The translations under genes and the position numbers were made by a program. Of a stretch of DNA of 28,411 nt, positions 7,761 through 16,076 are shown one piece after another (position 1 is the stretch's first letter; each line of letters starts with the position of its first letter). Below the pieces are notes generated by a model that searched no databases, was not told the DNA's origin, and saw nothing but the letters and a program-made list of their open reading frames with translations. The DNA is from a virus, in the IMG/VR virus record IMGVR_UViG_3300046690_000425, positions 1 through 28,411 of that record; one strand, 5' to 3'.

Positions 7761-8182
7761 CCGTCGCGCCGGAAAATGTGGCGGCGATGTCCACGGTCGA
7801 TAGCTGGATCCAGCGCATCCAAAAGCTTTCGGATTTGCCCGTCGATGCCGCGCCCGATGTCGCGGCGGCGATGCGCGCCGAGACTCACCGCACGATCGCG
7901 GCGAGCACCACGGCCTACGGCCAAGCGTGGAAACCAAAACAAGACGGCGGCAAGCCGCTCGAGCACGCCGCGAAAGCCGTAGGCGTTGCCGCAGTAGGCG
8001 ACACGATTGTGATGCGCGTGATCGGCATCGAGGCACGGCACCACAAGGGAACAGTGCGCGGCAAGGTCGCGCGGCCGATCATTCCTATCAACGGCTTGCC
8101 AGGCCGTATGAGCGATCAGATTCGAGCGGTGTTTGAGAAACACTTCGGCGATCTCATGAGTGGCAAGGACACGCCGCCATGA
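7757..8182 (+). CDS. Head-tail completion / virion morphogenesis protein
   Basis: A 141-residue basic protein in the neck-gene position. The true start is the ATG at 7757, which overlaps the preceding stop (ATGA); the open frame extends further upstream without meaning. The C-terminal half has RPIIPINGLPG and a KHFGDLMS ending, which resembles gpG/HK97 gp10-like tail completion proteins and their RPFLG-type motif near the end. It would join the head connector to the tail terminator. Assignment is by position plus this weak motif, and the exact family is unsure. Confidence 0.6.
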   Translation: MTVAPENVAAMSTVDSWIQRIQKLSDLPVDAAPDVAAAMRAETHRTIAASTTAYGQAWKPKQDGGKPLEHAAKAVGVAAVGDTIVMRVIGIEARHHKGTVRGKVARPIIPINGLPGRMSDQIRAVFEKHFGDLMSGKDTPP

Positions 8183-8751
8183 TCTTGCTCGGCCTCGAAA
8201 GCCTATACCTCGGCGTCATCGCGCAATTCGCCGTCGATGGCATGTCGAGCGTGCCGAACCTTTTTGGGTGGCGCGTGCCCGGGCAGCACATGGAAACGAC
8301 GTCCCGCATTGCGTGGGTGCCCGGCGACCCATCGGGAAATATGGGCTACACGCTGCCGGCACGAAACCCGGGCGGCGCACCGCGAACGATCGCCGTGCTC
8401 GATGAGCTCTTTACTGTCTACATCACAGGTCAAGACCCGAGCGATCCCGAGAACGAGCTCAAGCAGTACCACGCCACGCGCTTGCTTCGTGATGCGTGGC
8501 ACCGCGCCGTGTATCTGCGCGCGCACGGCACGTTTTTGATTCGCACCGAAGGTTGGGCCGTCGAAAAACTCGAGCGGCGATGGGGCGGCACGATCCGCAT
8601 TACCGCGACCATTCAATCCCCCGTGTGGGATGCGATCGGCGACTCCGATGTCATTGACGCCGTCGATGACGCGATCGCCGCCGGCACGCACGTTTCGTCT
8701 GACATTGACGTCTCACTACTCGACGTAACCGAAGGGAACATCACGCCATGA
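8179..8751 (+). CDS. Probable tail terminator/neck protein
   Basis: A 190-residue protein between the completion protein and the sheath, the usual place of the tail terminator that caps the tube and joins it to the head. It has a compact alpha/beta look, with a long helix through YHATRLLRDAWHRAVYLRAH, then FLIRTEGWAV and a strand-rich tail (GTIRITATIQSPVWD), as in Mu gp37 and lambda gpU-type proteins. ATGA overlaps link it to both neighbours. No sequence motif clinches the family. A general neck protein is the alternative. Confidence 0.6.
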   Translation: MILLGLESLYLGVIAQFAVDGMSSVPNLFGWRVPGQHMETTSRIAWVPGDPSGNMGYTLPARNPGGAPRTIAVLDELFTVYITGQDPSDPENELKQYHATRLLRDAWHRAVYLRAHGTFLIRTEGWAVEKLERRWGGTIRITATIQSPVWDAIGDSDVIDAVDDAIAAGTHVSSDIDVSLLDVTEGNITP

Positions 8752-10187
8752 CACAACCGTCCGTTATCATCACCGAGCTCGACGGCGCACTCGGCGTGCT
8801 CCCGCCCAGTGCCGGCCGCTTGCACGCCGTAATCGGCTGTAGCAGTAGCGGGCCCGTGGCCGTGCCGGCGACGTTCGGCCGCATCAAAGATGCGCAAGCA
8901 ACATACGGCATCGGGTCCATGGTCGAGGCCGCCGCGCATTACATGGCGCTCTACGGGCGGCCCGTGCTTTTCGTGCGCGCAGCATCGGCGACGGCCGGTG
9001 TGCTCGGCACCGTGACCAGCACCGCGACGGGCACCACGGTCGTAACGGCAACGGGCGTGCCGCTCGATGACTATGAGGCCGTCATCAAATTCAAAAAGGG
9101 CGGAACGATCGCCGCGGCCGGGATCACGTATGTCTATAGCCTCGATGCGGGCCGCACGTTCTCACCCGAGATCGCACTCGGTGTTGCCGTGGTCGCGGTG
9201 CTCGGCGATTCCGGCATCACGTTCGATTTCGCCGCCGGCACGGTCGTAGCCGGCGACGTTCACACGGTGCACGCCACGGGCCCGCTCTGGGATGCCACGG
9301 GGCTGCAAGCCGCGCTCACCGCGCTCGGCGCATCGGCCACGCTTTGGGAGCTAGTTCAGATCGTGGGCCCAATGGACGGCGCGGCGAGCGATGCGTGTGA
9401 CATCGCCATGGCCGGCATGGCGGCCGCGGGCAAGTACCGCGCGTGGGTCGGCGGCACGCGCATACCGACCATCGGCGAGACCGAGGCCGCATACAACACG
9501 GCCATGGGCGTGATCTCGGCAGCGCACTCGAGCAAATACGGATCGTTCTACTCGGGCGGCTGCAAGATCTTGTCCTCGATATCGGGCCGGCAGTATCGGC
9601 GCAGCCCAGCGATCGCCGCCGCCGCGCGTGAAGCCAACGTCTCGCAAGAGATCGACATTGCGGACGTGAACCTAGGCTCGCTCGAAGGCGTGACCATTCG
9701 TGACGTCAACGGCAATCCCGATGAGCATGACGAATCACTCAACCCGGGTTTGGATGATCTGCGCTTTGCGGTGCTGCGCACTTGGGACGGCGTGGGCGTG
9801 TATGTGAATCGCCCGCGCGTGTTCTCACCCACGGGATCGGACTTTCAATTGCTGCCGCATCGGCGCGTGCTCAATCTCGCCCACGAGACCGTGCGCGCGT
9901 ACTTCATACTGCGGCTAAACAAGCCGATTTTGGTCAACAAGACCTCGGGATTCATCCTCGAAACCGAAGCGCTCGAGATCGAGGCCGGCGCGAATGCGCA
10001 GCTGCGCGCGGTGCTGCTTTCGAAGCCAAAAGCCAGCGATTCGACGTTCGTGCTTTCGCGCACGGACAATCTTTTGAGCACGCGCGTGCTCACGGGTGAT
10101 CTGCGCGTGGTGCCGCTCGCATATCCCGAGACGATCCAAATTTCGGTTGGATTCACAAACCCAGCGCTGCAGCTAAGAGCGGCATGA
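8748..10187 (+). CDS. Contractile tail sheath protein (DUF2586-like)
   Basis: Subunit of the contracting sheath around the tail tube; its presence makes this a myovirus-like phage. The 479 residues start with the sheath-type MTQPSVIITELDGAL lead. Variable beta-rich insertions follow (about 80-200). The conserved C-terminal domain has YGSFYSGGCKILSSISG, a TWDGVGVYVNRPRVFSP segment (about 345-362), a subunit-linking VRAYFILRLNKPI helix, and a final strand of the RVVPLAYPETIQISVGFTNP type. It is followed by a tube gene, as expected. ATGA-coupled to the neck gene. The assignment is firm; DUF2586 is my best family placement. Confidence 0.88.
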   Translation: MTQPSVIITELDGALGVLPPSAGRLHAVIGCSSSGPVAVPATFGRIKDAQATYGIGSMVEAAAHYMALYGRPVLFVRAASATAGVLGTVTSTATGTTVVTATGVPLDDYEAVIKFKKGGTIAAAGITYVYSLDAGRTFSPEIALGVAVVAVLGDSGITFDFAAGTVVAGDVHTVHATGPLWDATGLQAALTALGASATLWELVQIVGPMDGAASDACDIAMAGMAAAGKYRAWVGGTRIPTIGETEAAYNTAMGVISAAHSSKYGSFYSGGCKILSSISGRQYRRSPAIAAAAREANVSQEIDIADVNLGSLEGVTIRDVNGNPDEHDESLNPGLDDLRFAVLRTWDGVGVYVNRPRVFSPTGSDFQLLPHRRVLNLAHETVRAYFILRLNKPILVNKTSGFILETEALEIEAGANAQLRAVLLSKPKASDSTFVLSRTDNLLSTRVLTGDLRVVPLAYPETIQISVGFTNPALQLRAA

Positions 10188-10220
10188 CGCGCACGCGCGC
10201 CACCTAAGGAGATCACGAAT
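10188..10220 (+). promoter_or_regulatory. Short leader with CACCTAAGGAG before the tube gene
   Basis: This 33-base gap contains CACCTAAG (10201-10208) merging into AAGGAG, nine bases before the tube ATG. The ribosome site is strong, fitting an abundant structural protein. The CACCTAA part recurs in other late leaders at 5633, 6107 and 10741. Confidence 0.5.
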
Positions 10221-10700
10221 ATGGGCGATCAAATCCGCGTGAATGGGAATCAGTTCAGCTGGGGTTCCATCATTCTCAAAGTGAAAAGCGAGCGCATATA
10301 CGGCCTGACCTCGGTCGCATTTGCCGATAAAAGAGAGAGATCTTACGCCTACGGCATGGGCCGGCATCACGGCCCACGCGGCCGATCGCTCGGCAAGTAC
10401 ACGCCCGATCCTGTGAAGCTCGGCGGCTGGAAACGCACGATCCAAGACATTCGCGAGCTGCTAGCAAGCGCGTCACTCGTGGGCGAGACCGGCTACGGGG
10501 ACACGCAATTCGAGGTCGATGTCCAATACATCGAGCCGGATGAAGCCACGATCCAAGTCGTGATCGAGGGCTGCGTGTGGACGGGTAGCACCACGTCTGA
10601 CGAGGAATCGCCCGATCCACTCAAAGAGGAATTCGAATGCAGCCCGATGCTCATCCGGCGCAACGGTCTCGTGTTGTTTGATCCACGTGACGCGATCTGA
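10221..10700 (+). CDS. Tail tube protein
   Basis: Subunit of the inner tail tube through which DNA is delivered. The 159 residues start with the tube-like lead MGDQIRVNGNQFSWGSIILK. The sequence is strand-rich with a central KYTPDPVKLGGW segment. It contains TQFEVDVQYIEPDEATIQVVIEGC, written here in two parts: TQFEVDVQYIEPD and EATIQVVIEGC. The length and its place directly after the sheath and before the assembly chaperone match contractile tails. Strong AAGGAG ribosome site. Assignment is by context, length and beta pattern. Confidence 0.8.
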   Translation: MGDQIRVNGNQFSWGSIILKVKSERIYGLTSVAFADKRERSYAYGMGRHHGPRGRSLGKYTPDPVKLGGWKRTIQDIRELLASASLVGETGYGDTQFEVDVQYIEPDEATIQVVIEGCVWTGSTTSDEESPDPLKEEFECSPMLIRRNGLVLFDPRDAI

Positions 10701-10765
10701 TCGCGCGCGCGCGGCCGGCCACTAACCGCCACGTTCACCGCACCTAAAACCGCAAGGACACAGTC

Positions 10766-11218
10766 ATGAGTGAACCCGAATTGACCGAGGCCGCGAAACA
10801 GCTACGCGCGCTGCGTGCGCAACGCGCCGAGCTGCAAGCCGCACGTGAAACGCTCGCGAACGATGCCGATGAGGCCGCCGCCATCGAGCGTGAGCAACGC
10901 GCACTCGCCGATGAGCAAGCGCTCGGGCGCTTGGTCGCAGAGCATGGCGCGATCGGTGTGAAGCTACAGACCATCGAAACCGATCGGGGCTTGGTCGTGG
11001 TGCAACGCCCGCACGCGCTCAAATGGCGGCGCTTCCAAGATCGTGGATCGTTCACGGTCGATGACGTCACCGCGCTAGTGCGTCCGTGCGTGGTGCACCC
11101 ATCGCTCGCCGAATTCGATCTGCTACTCGATGAGCTGCCGGCCACGCTTTCGCGCATCGCATCGGCCGTGGTCGAGCTCGCCGGACATCGCACCGGGGAG
11201 GTTTCAAAAAAATCGTAG
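10766..11218 (+). CDS. Tail assembly chaperone, short form (gpG-like)
   Basis: Chaperone expected to coat the tape measure protein during tail assembly. The 150 residues begin with a long charged coiled-coil-like helix (about 5-65: LRALRAQRAELQ, AAIEREQRALADEQ), followed by a compact domain. AAGGA lies seven bases before the ATG. The last codons contain the heptamer A-AAA-AAA in slip phase (11206-11212), six bases before the stop. That is the arrangement used to make the longer gpGT product. Sitting between tube and tape measure genes, this is the standard chaperone pair. The short form ends at TAG 11216-11218. Confidence 0.82.
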   Translation: MSEPELTEAAKQLRALRAQRAELQAARETLANDADEAAAIEREQRALADEQALGRLVAEHGAIGVKLQTIETDRGLVVVQRPHALKWRRFQDRGSFTVDDVTALVRPCVVHPSLAEFDLLLDELPATLSRIASAVVELAGHRTGEVSKKS

Positions 11219-11397
11219 AGCTGCGGGCGAAATCACGCACCGATGACGCGGTCGCGTGCCGGTGTTTGCTCGCGGCTTTGGGCGTGCGTGAGAGCGAGCA
11301 CGATAACGAGCTCGCACGCCAATATGTGGGTGCGGCTCAAATTCTCGAGTTTTTCATCGACCTCAAGATCATTCGCAAAGCTCTTACGAAAGCGTGA
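10766..11397 (+). CDS. Tail assembly chaperone, long form by -1 frameshift (gpGT-like)
   Basis: Inferred fusion made when ribosomes slip back one base on A-AAA-AAA (11206-11212). Reading resumes at 11212 and stays open for 61 codons to TGA at 11395-11397, giving about 210 residues. The extension begins IVELRAKSRTDD and includes ACRCLLAALGV and QYVGAAQILEFF. It has no start codon of its own nearby and fills the only gap between chaperone and tape measure. GGGGAGG (11195-11201) just upstream is a Shine-Dalgarno-like stimulator. Small hairpins at 11222-11239 and 11238-11264 lie downstream. Lambda G/GT-type slippage is well established for this gene position; efficiency is unknown. Confidence 0.8.
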
Positions 11398-11406
11398 CGC
11401 GCACCC

Positions 11407-13350
11407 ATGGCCGCCGACAACACCGCCGAGTTTCTGCTCAAGCTCAAAGATGAGATGAGCGGCAGTGTTGAGTCCGCGACACAGGCGCTGAAAAAACTGC
11501 AGACCGAGATCGTCAACGAGGGTAAAGCGCTCGCCGATATGCAAAAGGCGATGCGTAATCTGAAGGCCGCCGGGCAAGAAAATACCGATCAGTTCAAGTC
11601 GCTGAAAGCTTCGATTGACGCAAAAATCAGCTCGATCGGCAAACTACAATCCGCATACGTCGAGCTCGGCGGCAAGTTCGGCAGCGCGGGCACCGGCGCC
11701 AAAAGCCTAAAGCAACGCATGGCCGAGCTCGTGAGCGAGTCATCGAAGCTGCCCGGGCCGCTCGGGCAGATCGGCTCGGCTGTCAGTAGCTTGATCACTA
11801 AGATGGGTGGCCTAGGCCCGGCCGTGGTCGCGGCCGGGTTTCTCGCGATCGGTGCTGCGGCCGTGGTCGCCACGGGCGCGCTCTTGTCATACGGCGTAGC
11901 GGTGCAAGACACACGGCGCGATGAGCTTTTGCAGCTTGAGGGAATGACTAAGCTTCGCAGCATGTGGGGATTCGCGGGCGGCAACGCTAAGGAAATGCAA
12001 GACTCGCTCGATGAGGTCGCGGCGTCCTCGGCGCTCGGGCGCGATGAGCTCGCCGGCTTACAGAAAGAACTGTATGGCCTAGGGCTACGCGGCGGGAATC
12101 TCTCGAGCGCGTTGCAAGGCGTAGCGATCAAGACATCGACGCAAGGCAAAGCGGCGGGCGCAGCATTCGCGCAAATGGCGGCCGGCGCGAATTTGATGGG
12201 TCAATCGGTCACGAAAATGACTGATCGCGTCAAATCGCAGCTCGGCGGCCTCGCCCAAAAGCAAATGCTGTCGCTCACGGTGCAAGCCAAAAAACAGAAG
12301 GAAGCCTACAACTCGCTATTCGGTAACATCAAGATCGAGCCTTTTCTTGCCGCACTAAAGATGGTGCTCGACTTGTTTGGGCAAGGCACCGCGGCCGGGC
12401 GCGGCTTGAAAGAAGTGATCACGGGTTTGTTGCAACCGTTGCTCGACGGCATCACCAAGCTAGCGCCGCAAGCGCGGGCGTTTTTCGATGGCCTAGTGCT
12501 CGGCGCGCTCGATGTTGAGTACGCGTTCATACTGCTAGGCAAGTGGTGGGATCACACGTTCGGCGATGACAAAAAGCATCAAGTCGAGACGTTCGAGGAC
12601 ACTTTTGATCTAGCGGCCGATGCCGTCAAAGGGATCACGGGCGCGCTCACTGCGCTCGGTGTTTTGTTCGCGGGAAAGTTCGCGCTCGATGTGCTCGGCA
12701 CGCTCGGCAAGATGCAAATGAGCATGCTGAAATTTGTTGCCAAAGCAGTGATCGCCGGTGCCGAGACTGCCGTTGCGTGGGCGCCCGTGGTCGCCGAATT
12801 CGCGCTTATGGCGCTGCCGTGGATTCTCGCGGCGGCGGCGCTTTGGGGTTTTTGGCAAATTTTGAAGCTCGTTTACACGATTTGGGATCAGCTCGATTGG
12901 ACGGACATCGGTCGCAACCTATGGAAGGGGATCGTTGACGGCATCACGGCCGGCTACACGGCGATCAAGAATGCCGTTAGTGGTTTGGCGAAAGCCGCAA
13001 TGGACACGCTCAAAAGCGTGTTGGAGAGTCATTCGCCGTCCAAAGTGTTCGCGCGCATCGGACTCGAGATCCCGGCGGGCGTCGAGCAAGGCATAGACCA
13101 GGGCGCGCCGGCCGTGAGTGACGCGGCCGCCGACCTCGTGACGGTACCGTCCGCACCCGCAGCGGCGGGCGGCGGCGGGCGCGCAGCCGGCGGCGGCGTG
13201 ACCATCACCATCGGCGAGATCGTGATCCAAAGCGCCACGGACAAGCCGCGTGATCTCGCTATGGCGTTTCGGCGTGAGCTTGAGTCCGTGCTCGAGTCCG
13301 TGGCGCTGCAGCTCGGCGCGCCCGCGGCCGGCACACCGGCGGGAGCGTAA
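11407..13350 (+). CDS. Tail tape measure protein
   Basis: Sets tail length, fills the tube and is ejected with the DNA. The 647 residues begin with coiled-coil helices (about 10-115). Hydrophobic segments at about 137-167, 410-428 and 455-492 look membrane-spanning, and the Gly/Ala-rich C-terminal region carries the common tape-measure motif SHSPSKVFARIG-LEIPAGVEQGI. A Gly-rich linker (GGGGRAAGGG) precedes a final beta/helix segment. It is short for the family, implying a short tail, around 90-100 nm if the usual 1.5 angstroms per residue holds. It begins nine bases after the frameshifted chaperone stop. No lysozyme or peptidase domain is seen inside it. Confidence 0.9.
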   Translation: MAADNTAEFLLKLKDEMSGSVESATQALKKLQTEIVNEGKALADMQKAMRNLKAAGQENTDQFKSLKASIDAKISSIGKLQSAYVELGGKFGSAGTGAKSLKQRMAELVSESSKLPGPLGQIGSAVSSLITKMGGLGPAVVAAGFLAIGAAAVVATGALLSYGVAVQDTRRDELLQLEGMTKLRSMWGFAGGNAKEMQDSLDEVAASSALGRDELAGLQKELYGLGLRGGNLSSALQGVAIKTSTQGKAAGAAFAQMAAGANLMGQSVTKMTDRVKSQLGGLAQKQMLSLTVQAKKQKEAYNSLFGNIKIEPFLAALKMVLDLFGQGTAAGRGLKEVITGLLQPLLDGITKLAPQARAFFDGLVLGALDVEYAFILLGKWWDHTFGDDKKHQVETFEDTFDLAADAVKGITGALTALGVLFAGKFALDVLGTLGKMQMSMLKFVAKAVIAGAETAVAWAPVVAEFALMALPWILAAAALWGFWQILKLVYTIWDQLDWTDIGRNLWKGIVDGITAGYTAIKNAVSGLAKAAMDTLKSVLESHSPSKVFARIGLEIPAGVEQGIDQGAPAVSDAAADLVTVPSAPAAAGGGGRAAGGGVTITIGEIVIQSATDKPRDLAMAFRRELESVLESVALQLGAPAAGTPAGA

Positions 13351-13355
13351 CCGCC

Positions 13356-13883
13356 ATGCCGTGGAATCCCATTACGCAATGGCAGGATGACTGCAATCTC
13401 GGCGGGCACACCGTGCCGGGGATTTGCGAGGTCGTAGGCGCCGGCTCGCCGCGCCAATGGGATGAGCAAAAAGGCCCGGGCATGTCCGGCGCGTTTGTCG
13501 TGTTTCACGGCAAAAAGCTCGCGCATTTCTCGATCAAAACTCGGCTGTATACCGTCGAGGATTGGAACGAATGGGATGCGTTCAAGCCATTCATCGAGGC
13601 GATCCCGCTCGGGCGCTTGCAAGGCGCATTCGACATCACGCACCCGATCACGGCCGCCGTGAACATTCGCAGTGTGGTGATCGAGGAAATACTCGCACCG
13701 ATCCAAACGGGTGACGGCGAGTGGACGATCGAGATCAAGCTCATCGAATTCCGCAAGCCGAAGCTATCGATTGCCAAGCCGGACGGCGCGCAAGCCGAGA
13801 AAAAAGATCCCGAAGAACTCAAACGCGAGGCGAAGCTTGACGCCGCGCGCCTACGCAATGAGGCCGCACGGGCGCAACCATGA
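13356..13883 (+). CDS. Probable baseplate/tail protein between tape measure and hub
   Basis: A 175-residue protein in the position of small baseplate hub-associated proteins. The first two thirds look like a compact beta fold, with GTPxxxxVVGAGSPRQWDEQKG-like turns and strands AFVVFHGKKLAHFSI and EWTIEIKLIEF. The C-terminal 35 residues are highly charged and helical (EKKDPEELKREAKLDAARLR). GGGAG lies nine bases before the ATG. ATGA overlaps couple it to the hub gene. The charged tail could contact the tape measure. I do not recognise the family; a LysM-less gp53-type baseplate adaptor is one possibility. Confidence 0.6.
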   Translation: MPWNPITQWQDDCNLGGHTVPGICEVVGAGSPRQWDEQKGPGMSGAFVVFHGKKLAHFSIKTRLYTVEDWNEWDAFKPFIEAIPLGRLQGAFDITHPITAAVNIRSVVIEEILAPIQTGDGEWTIEIKLIEFRKPKLSIAKPDGAQAEKKDPEELKREAKLDAARLRNEAARAQP

Positions 13884-15070
13884 CCGCGCTCATCACACTC
13901 GATGGTCACGATGTGCGCGCGGTGACGCTACGCGTGGGCAATGTCGGCCCGTGGGTCGCCGAGGTCGAGCTCACCGATGCGCCCGCGCTCACGGGCCCGT
14001 GCACGCTCACGATCGGCGCGGCGTCATTCGTGGGCGCCGTAGTGACGTCACAAGCCGGCGCGTTCGTAGGCTCGCGCAAGCTGCGGCTAGTCGGCGGCGC
14101 GGGCGGGTGGAGCCGCACGCTGCCCGCGCTCGACTACCACAACGATGCCGGGGTAAAGGCGCAGCTAGTGGCGGCCGATGCCGCGCGCCAAACCGGCGAA
14201 ACGCTCGGCACATTCGCGCCCGCGGCCGATCGGCTCGGGCCGGATTTCGTGCGCAGCGCCGAGCTCGCGAGCGGCGTACTCGAGCGCGTGGCCGGCGGCG
14301 TGACGTGGTGGGTTGACTACGCGGGCGTTACACACGTAGGCCCGCGCCCGGCCGTGGCCGTGCACGCCGCGGACTATGAGTTGCTCGGCTACGATCCCGC
14401 CTCCCGCGTGGTGCTCTTAGCGGCCGATGACATCGGCAAGCTGCCGATCGGCGCGACGATCACCGATGCGCGCATCGAAGGCCCGCAAACCGTGCGGGAT
14501 CTTGAGTACGTGGTCGAGCGCGACAAGCCGCCGCGCGTGATCGCGTGGTGCGGCGGTGATGCGAGCTCGGCGAGCCGGCTCGCTACAGTGCTACGTGCCA
14601 TCGTCGAGCGGTGCACGGACGCGCCGCTGTATGGCGTCTATCGCTATCGCGTCGTGTCACAGAGTGGCGGGCGTTGCGACTTGCAGGCCGTGCGCAAACA
14701 AGCCGGCTTGCCCGATCTGCAGTCGATCACGCAATGGCCGGGCGTGGCCGGTGTGGCGAATCAGCTTTCACCCGGTGCCGAGGTCATCGTGCAATTCATC
14801 GAGGGCGATCACGCGCAGCCCATACTCACGCACTACGCGGGCGTGGGTGTGGCGGGATTCTCGCCCGTGCACATCACCATCGGCGATGAGGCCGGGCAGC
14901 CGGCGGCACGTCAAGGCGATCCTGTGAGCGTGTCACTACCGCCGGCCGTGTTTAGCGGGACGATCATCATGGGCGGCGTGCCGTCGCCGGCTACGGGCGT
15001 GCTCACGTTCTCGCTCAATGAAACATCGGGCGTGATCACGGGCGGCTCGGGAAAGGTCTCGATCGCATGA
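13880..15070 (+). CDS. Baseplate hub/spike protein with OB-fold-like C-terminal region
   Basis: Probable central baseplate protein. The 396 residues hold a hub-like N-terminal region (about 1-260, gpD/gp44-type position and beta-rich make-up). A segment around 299-325, EVIVQFIEGDHAQPILTHY, matches the OB-fold signature of gpV/gp5 spike proteins (V-x-F-x2-GD-x2-P-x-V/I). The last 60 residues are Gly/Ser/Thr-rich beta sequence, as at the base of a spike. This suggests hub and spike in one chain, or a spike whose hub partner is the previous gene. No metal-binding spike tip (HxH) is visible. ATGA overlaps on both sides. Confidence 0.7.
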   Translation: MTALITLDGHDVRAVTLRVGNVGPWVAEVELTDAPALTGPCTLTIGAASFVGAVVTSQAGAFVGSRKLRLVGGAGGWSRTLPALDYHNDAGVKAQLVAADAARQTGETLGTFAPAADRLGPDFVRSAELASGVLERVAGGVTWWVDYAGVTHVGPRPAVAVHAADYELLGYDPASRVVLLAADDIGKLPIGATITDARIEGPQTVRDLEYVVERDKPPRVIAWCGGDASSASRLATVLRAIVERCTDAPLYGVYRYRVVSQSGGRCDLQAVRKQAGLPDLQSITQWPGVAGVANQLSPGAEVIVQFIEGDHAQPILTHYAGVGVAGFSPVHITIGDEAGQPAARQGDPVSVSLPPAVFSGTIIMGGVPSPATGVLTFSLNETSGVITGGSGKVSIA

Positions 15071-15591
15071 CCGTTGCAACCCTAGGCAACTTGACGATCG
15101 GCGAGACGATCCCGGCAGCTACGGTCGCGGCCGCGGCGGGCGTGGCCGGCATCAACGGCGCGCTGCCGGACATCGAGGCACGGCTAGACGCGCTCGCCGG
15201 TTTCGCACCACAACCGATCGACTTTGCGGCGCAGCTCGCGCAAGCGCAGCAAATCGTGTTCGGCGTGCAGCTCGGCATCACGCTCGGGCTGCCCGTGCCG
15301 TCGATGAGCGCGCAGATCGCCGCCGTCGCGGCGCTAATCGCGAATCTCGAGCTGCAAGTAGCGGCCGTGAACGCGAACCTTGAGATCATCGTCGCGTTTC
15401 AAGGCTTGCTCGCTACCGCGGGCGTGCGGCTCTACGCGTTCGATGGTGCGGCGGGCGCGCTCGGCACCGAGCTCGATGCCGCGATCGCCGCCACACCGAT
15501 CAGTGGCGGCACGCACGCGAACGCGCTCGCTCTAGTGGTGCTCGATCCCGCGGCGTGGGCTGCGTTTTCTCAAGTGTTCAAGGTGTTGTGA
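15067..15591 (+). CDS. Alanine-rich structural protein of unknown function
   Basis: A 174-residue, strongly hydrophobic Ala/Leu/Ile/Gly-rich protein located inside the baseplate gene cluster and coupled to the hub gene by ATGA. It has helical stretches (GINGALPDIEARLDALAG and MSAQIAAVAALIANLELQV) and almost no charged residues in its first 60 positions. No signal peptide or clear membrane segment is certain. Position suggests a baseplate component or hub chaperone. I do not recognise a family. Confidence 0.6.
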   Translation: MTVATLGNLTIGETIPAATVAAAAGVAGINGALPDIEARLDALAGFAPQPIDFAAQLAQAQQIVFGVQLGITLGLPVPSMSAQIAAVAALIANLELQVAAVNANLEIIVAFQGLLATAGVRLYAFDGAAGALGTELDAAIAATPISGGTHANALALVVLDPAAWAAFSQVFKVL

Positions 15592-15593
15592 CT

Positions 15594-16073
15594 ATGAACG
15601 CGATCGTAACCAACGACCTCGAAACGCAGATCGCGACGATGCAACGCGTGCAAATCACGCCCGAGCCGCCGCTAGGCTTCGGCCGGGATCTGTCATGCGT
15701 GCAGGACATGACAGAAAACTTCGACGAAACGGATCCCGATAGCGCCGAGGGGATCGCCGAGGCCGTGACCCGTCGCTTGACGTGTCCGCGCGGTGGCTTG
15801 CTCGACGATCCCAACTACGGGATCGACCTCAAGGCGTATTTGAATCACGGCAGCACATTCGGCGATCTGCGCACGCTCGAGACCCGATGCATCAATGAGG
15901 CGAGCAAAGATGAGCGCGTAGGCGCTGCCGAGATCACGATCGCGAGTGACGCGCTCGGGAGCGAGCTCACCGTGAGCGTGTCGATCACGCCCTACGATCC
16001 CGCGCTGCGTCCGTTTCAATTCGTGTTCGCCGTCACCGATGCGGGCGTGCTCATTCAAACGATCGGGGGCTAA
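15594..16073 (+). CDS. Baseplate wedge protein, gp25/gpW-like
   Basis: Wedge component that links the sheath to the baseplate and helps trigger contraction. The start is the ATG at 15594, three bases after the previous stop; an earlier in-frame start is overlapped by the upstream gene and unlikely. The 159 residues carry the family pattern: GFGRDLSCVQDM near the start, GIAEAVTRRLTCPRGGLLDDPNYGID in the middle (the RL-x-CPRGGL-DDPxYG motif of T4 gp25/Mu gp46 relatives), and a strand-rich end. It directly precedes the J-like gene as in Mu and P2. Assignment is strong. Confidence 0.88.
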   Translation: MNAIVTNDLETQIATMQRVQITPEPPLGFGRDLSCVQDMTENFDETDPDSAEGIAEAVTRRLTCPRGGLLDDPNYGIDLKAYLNHGSTFGDLRTLETRCINEASKDERVGAAEITIASDALGSELTVSVSITPYDPALRPFQFVFAVTDAGVLIQTIGG

Positions 16074-16076
16074 CAC

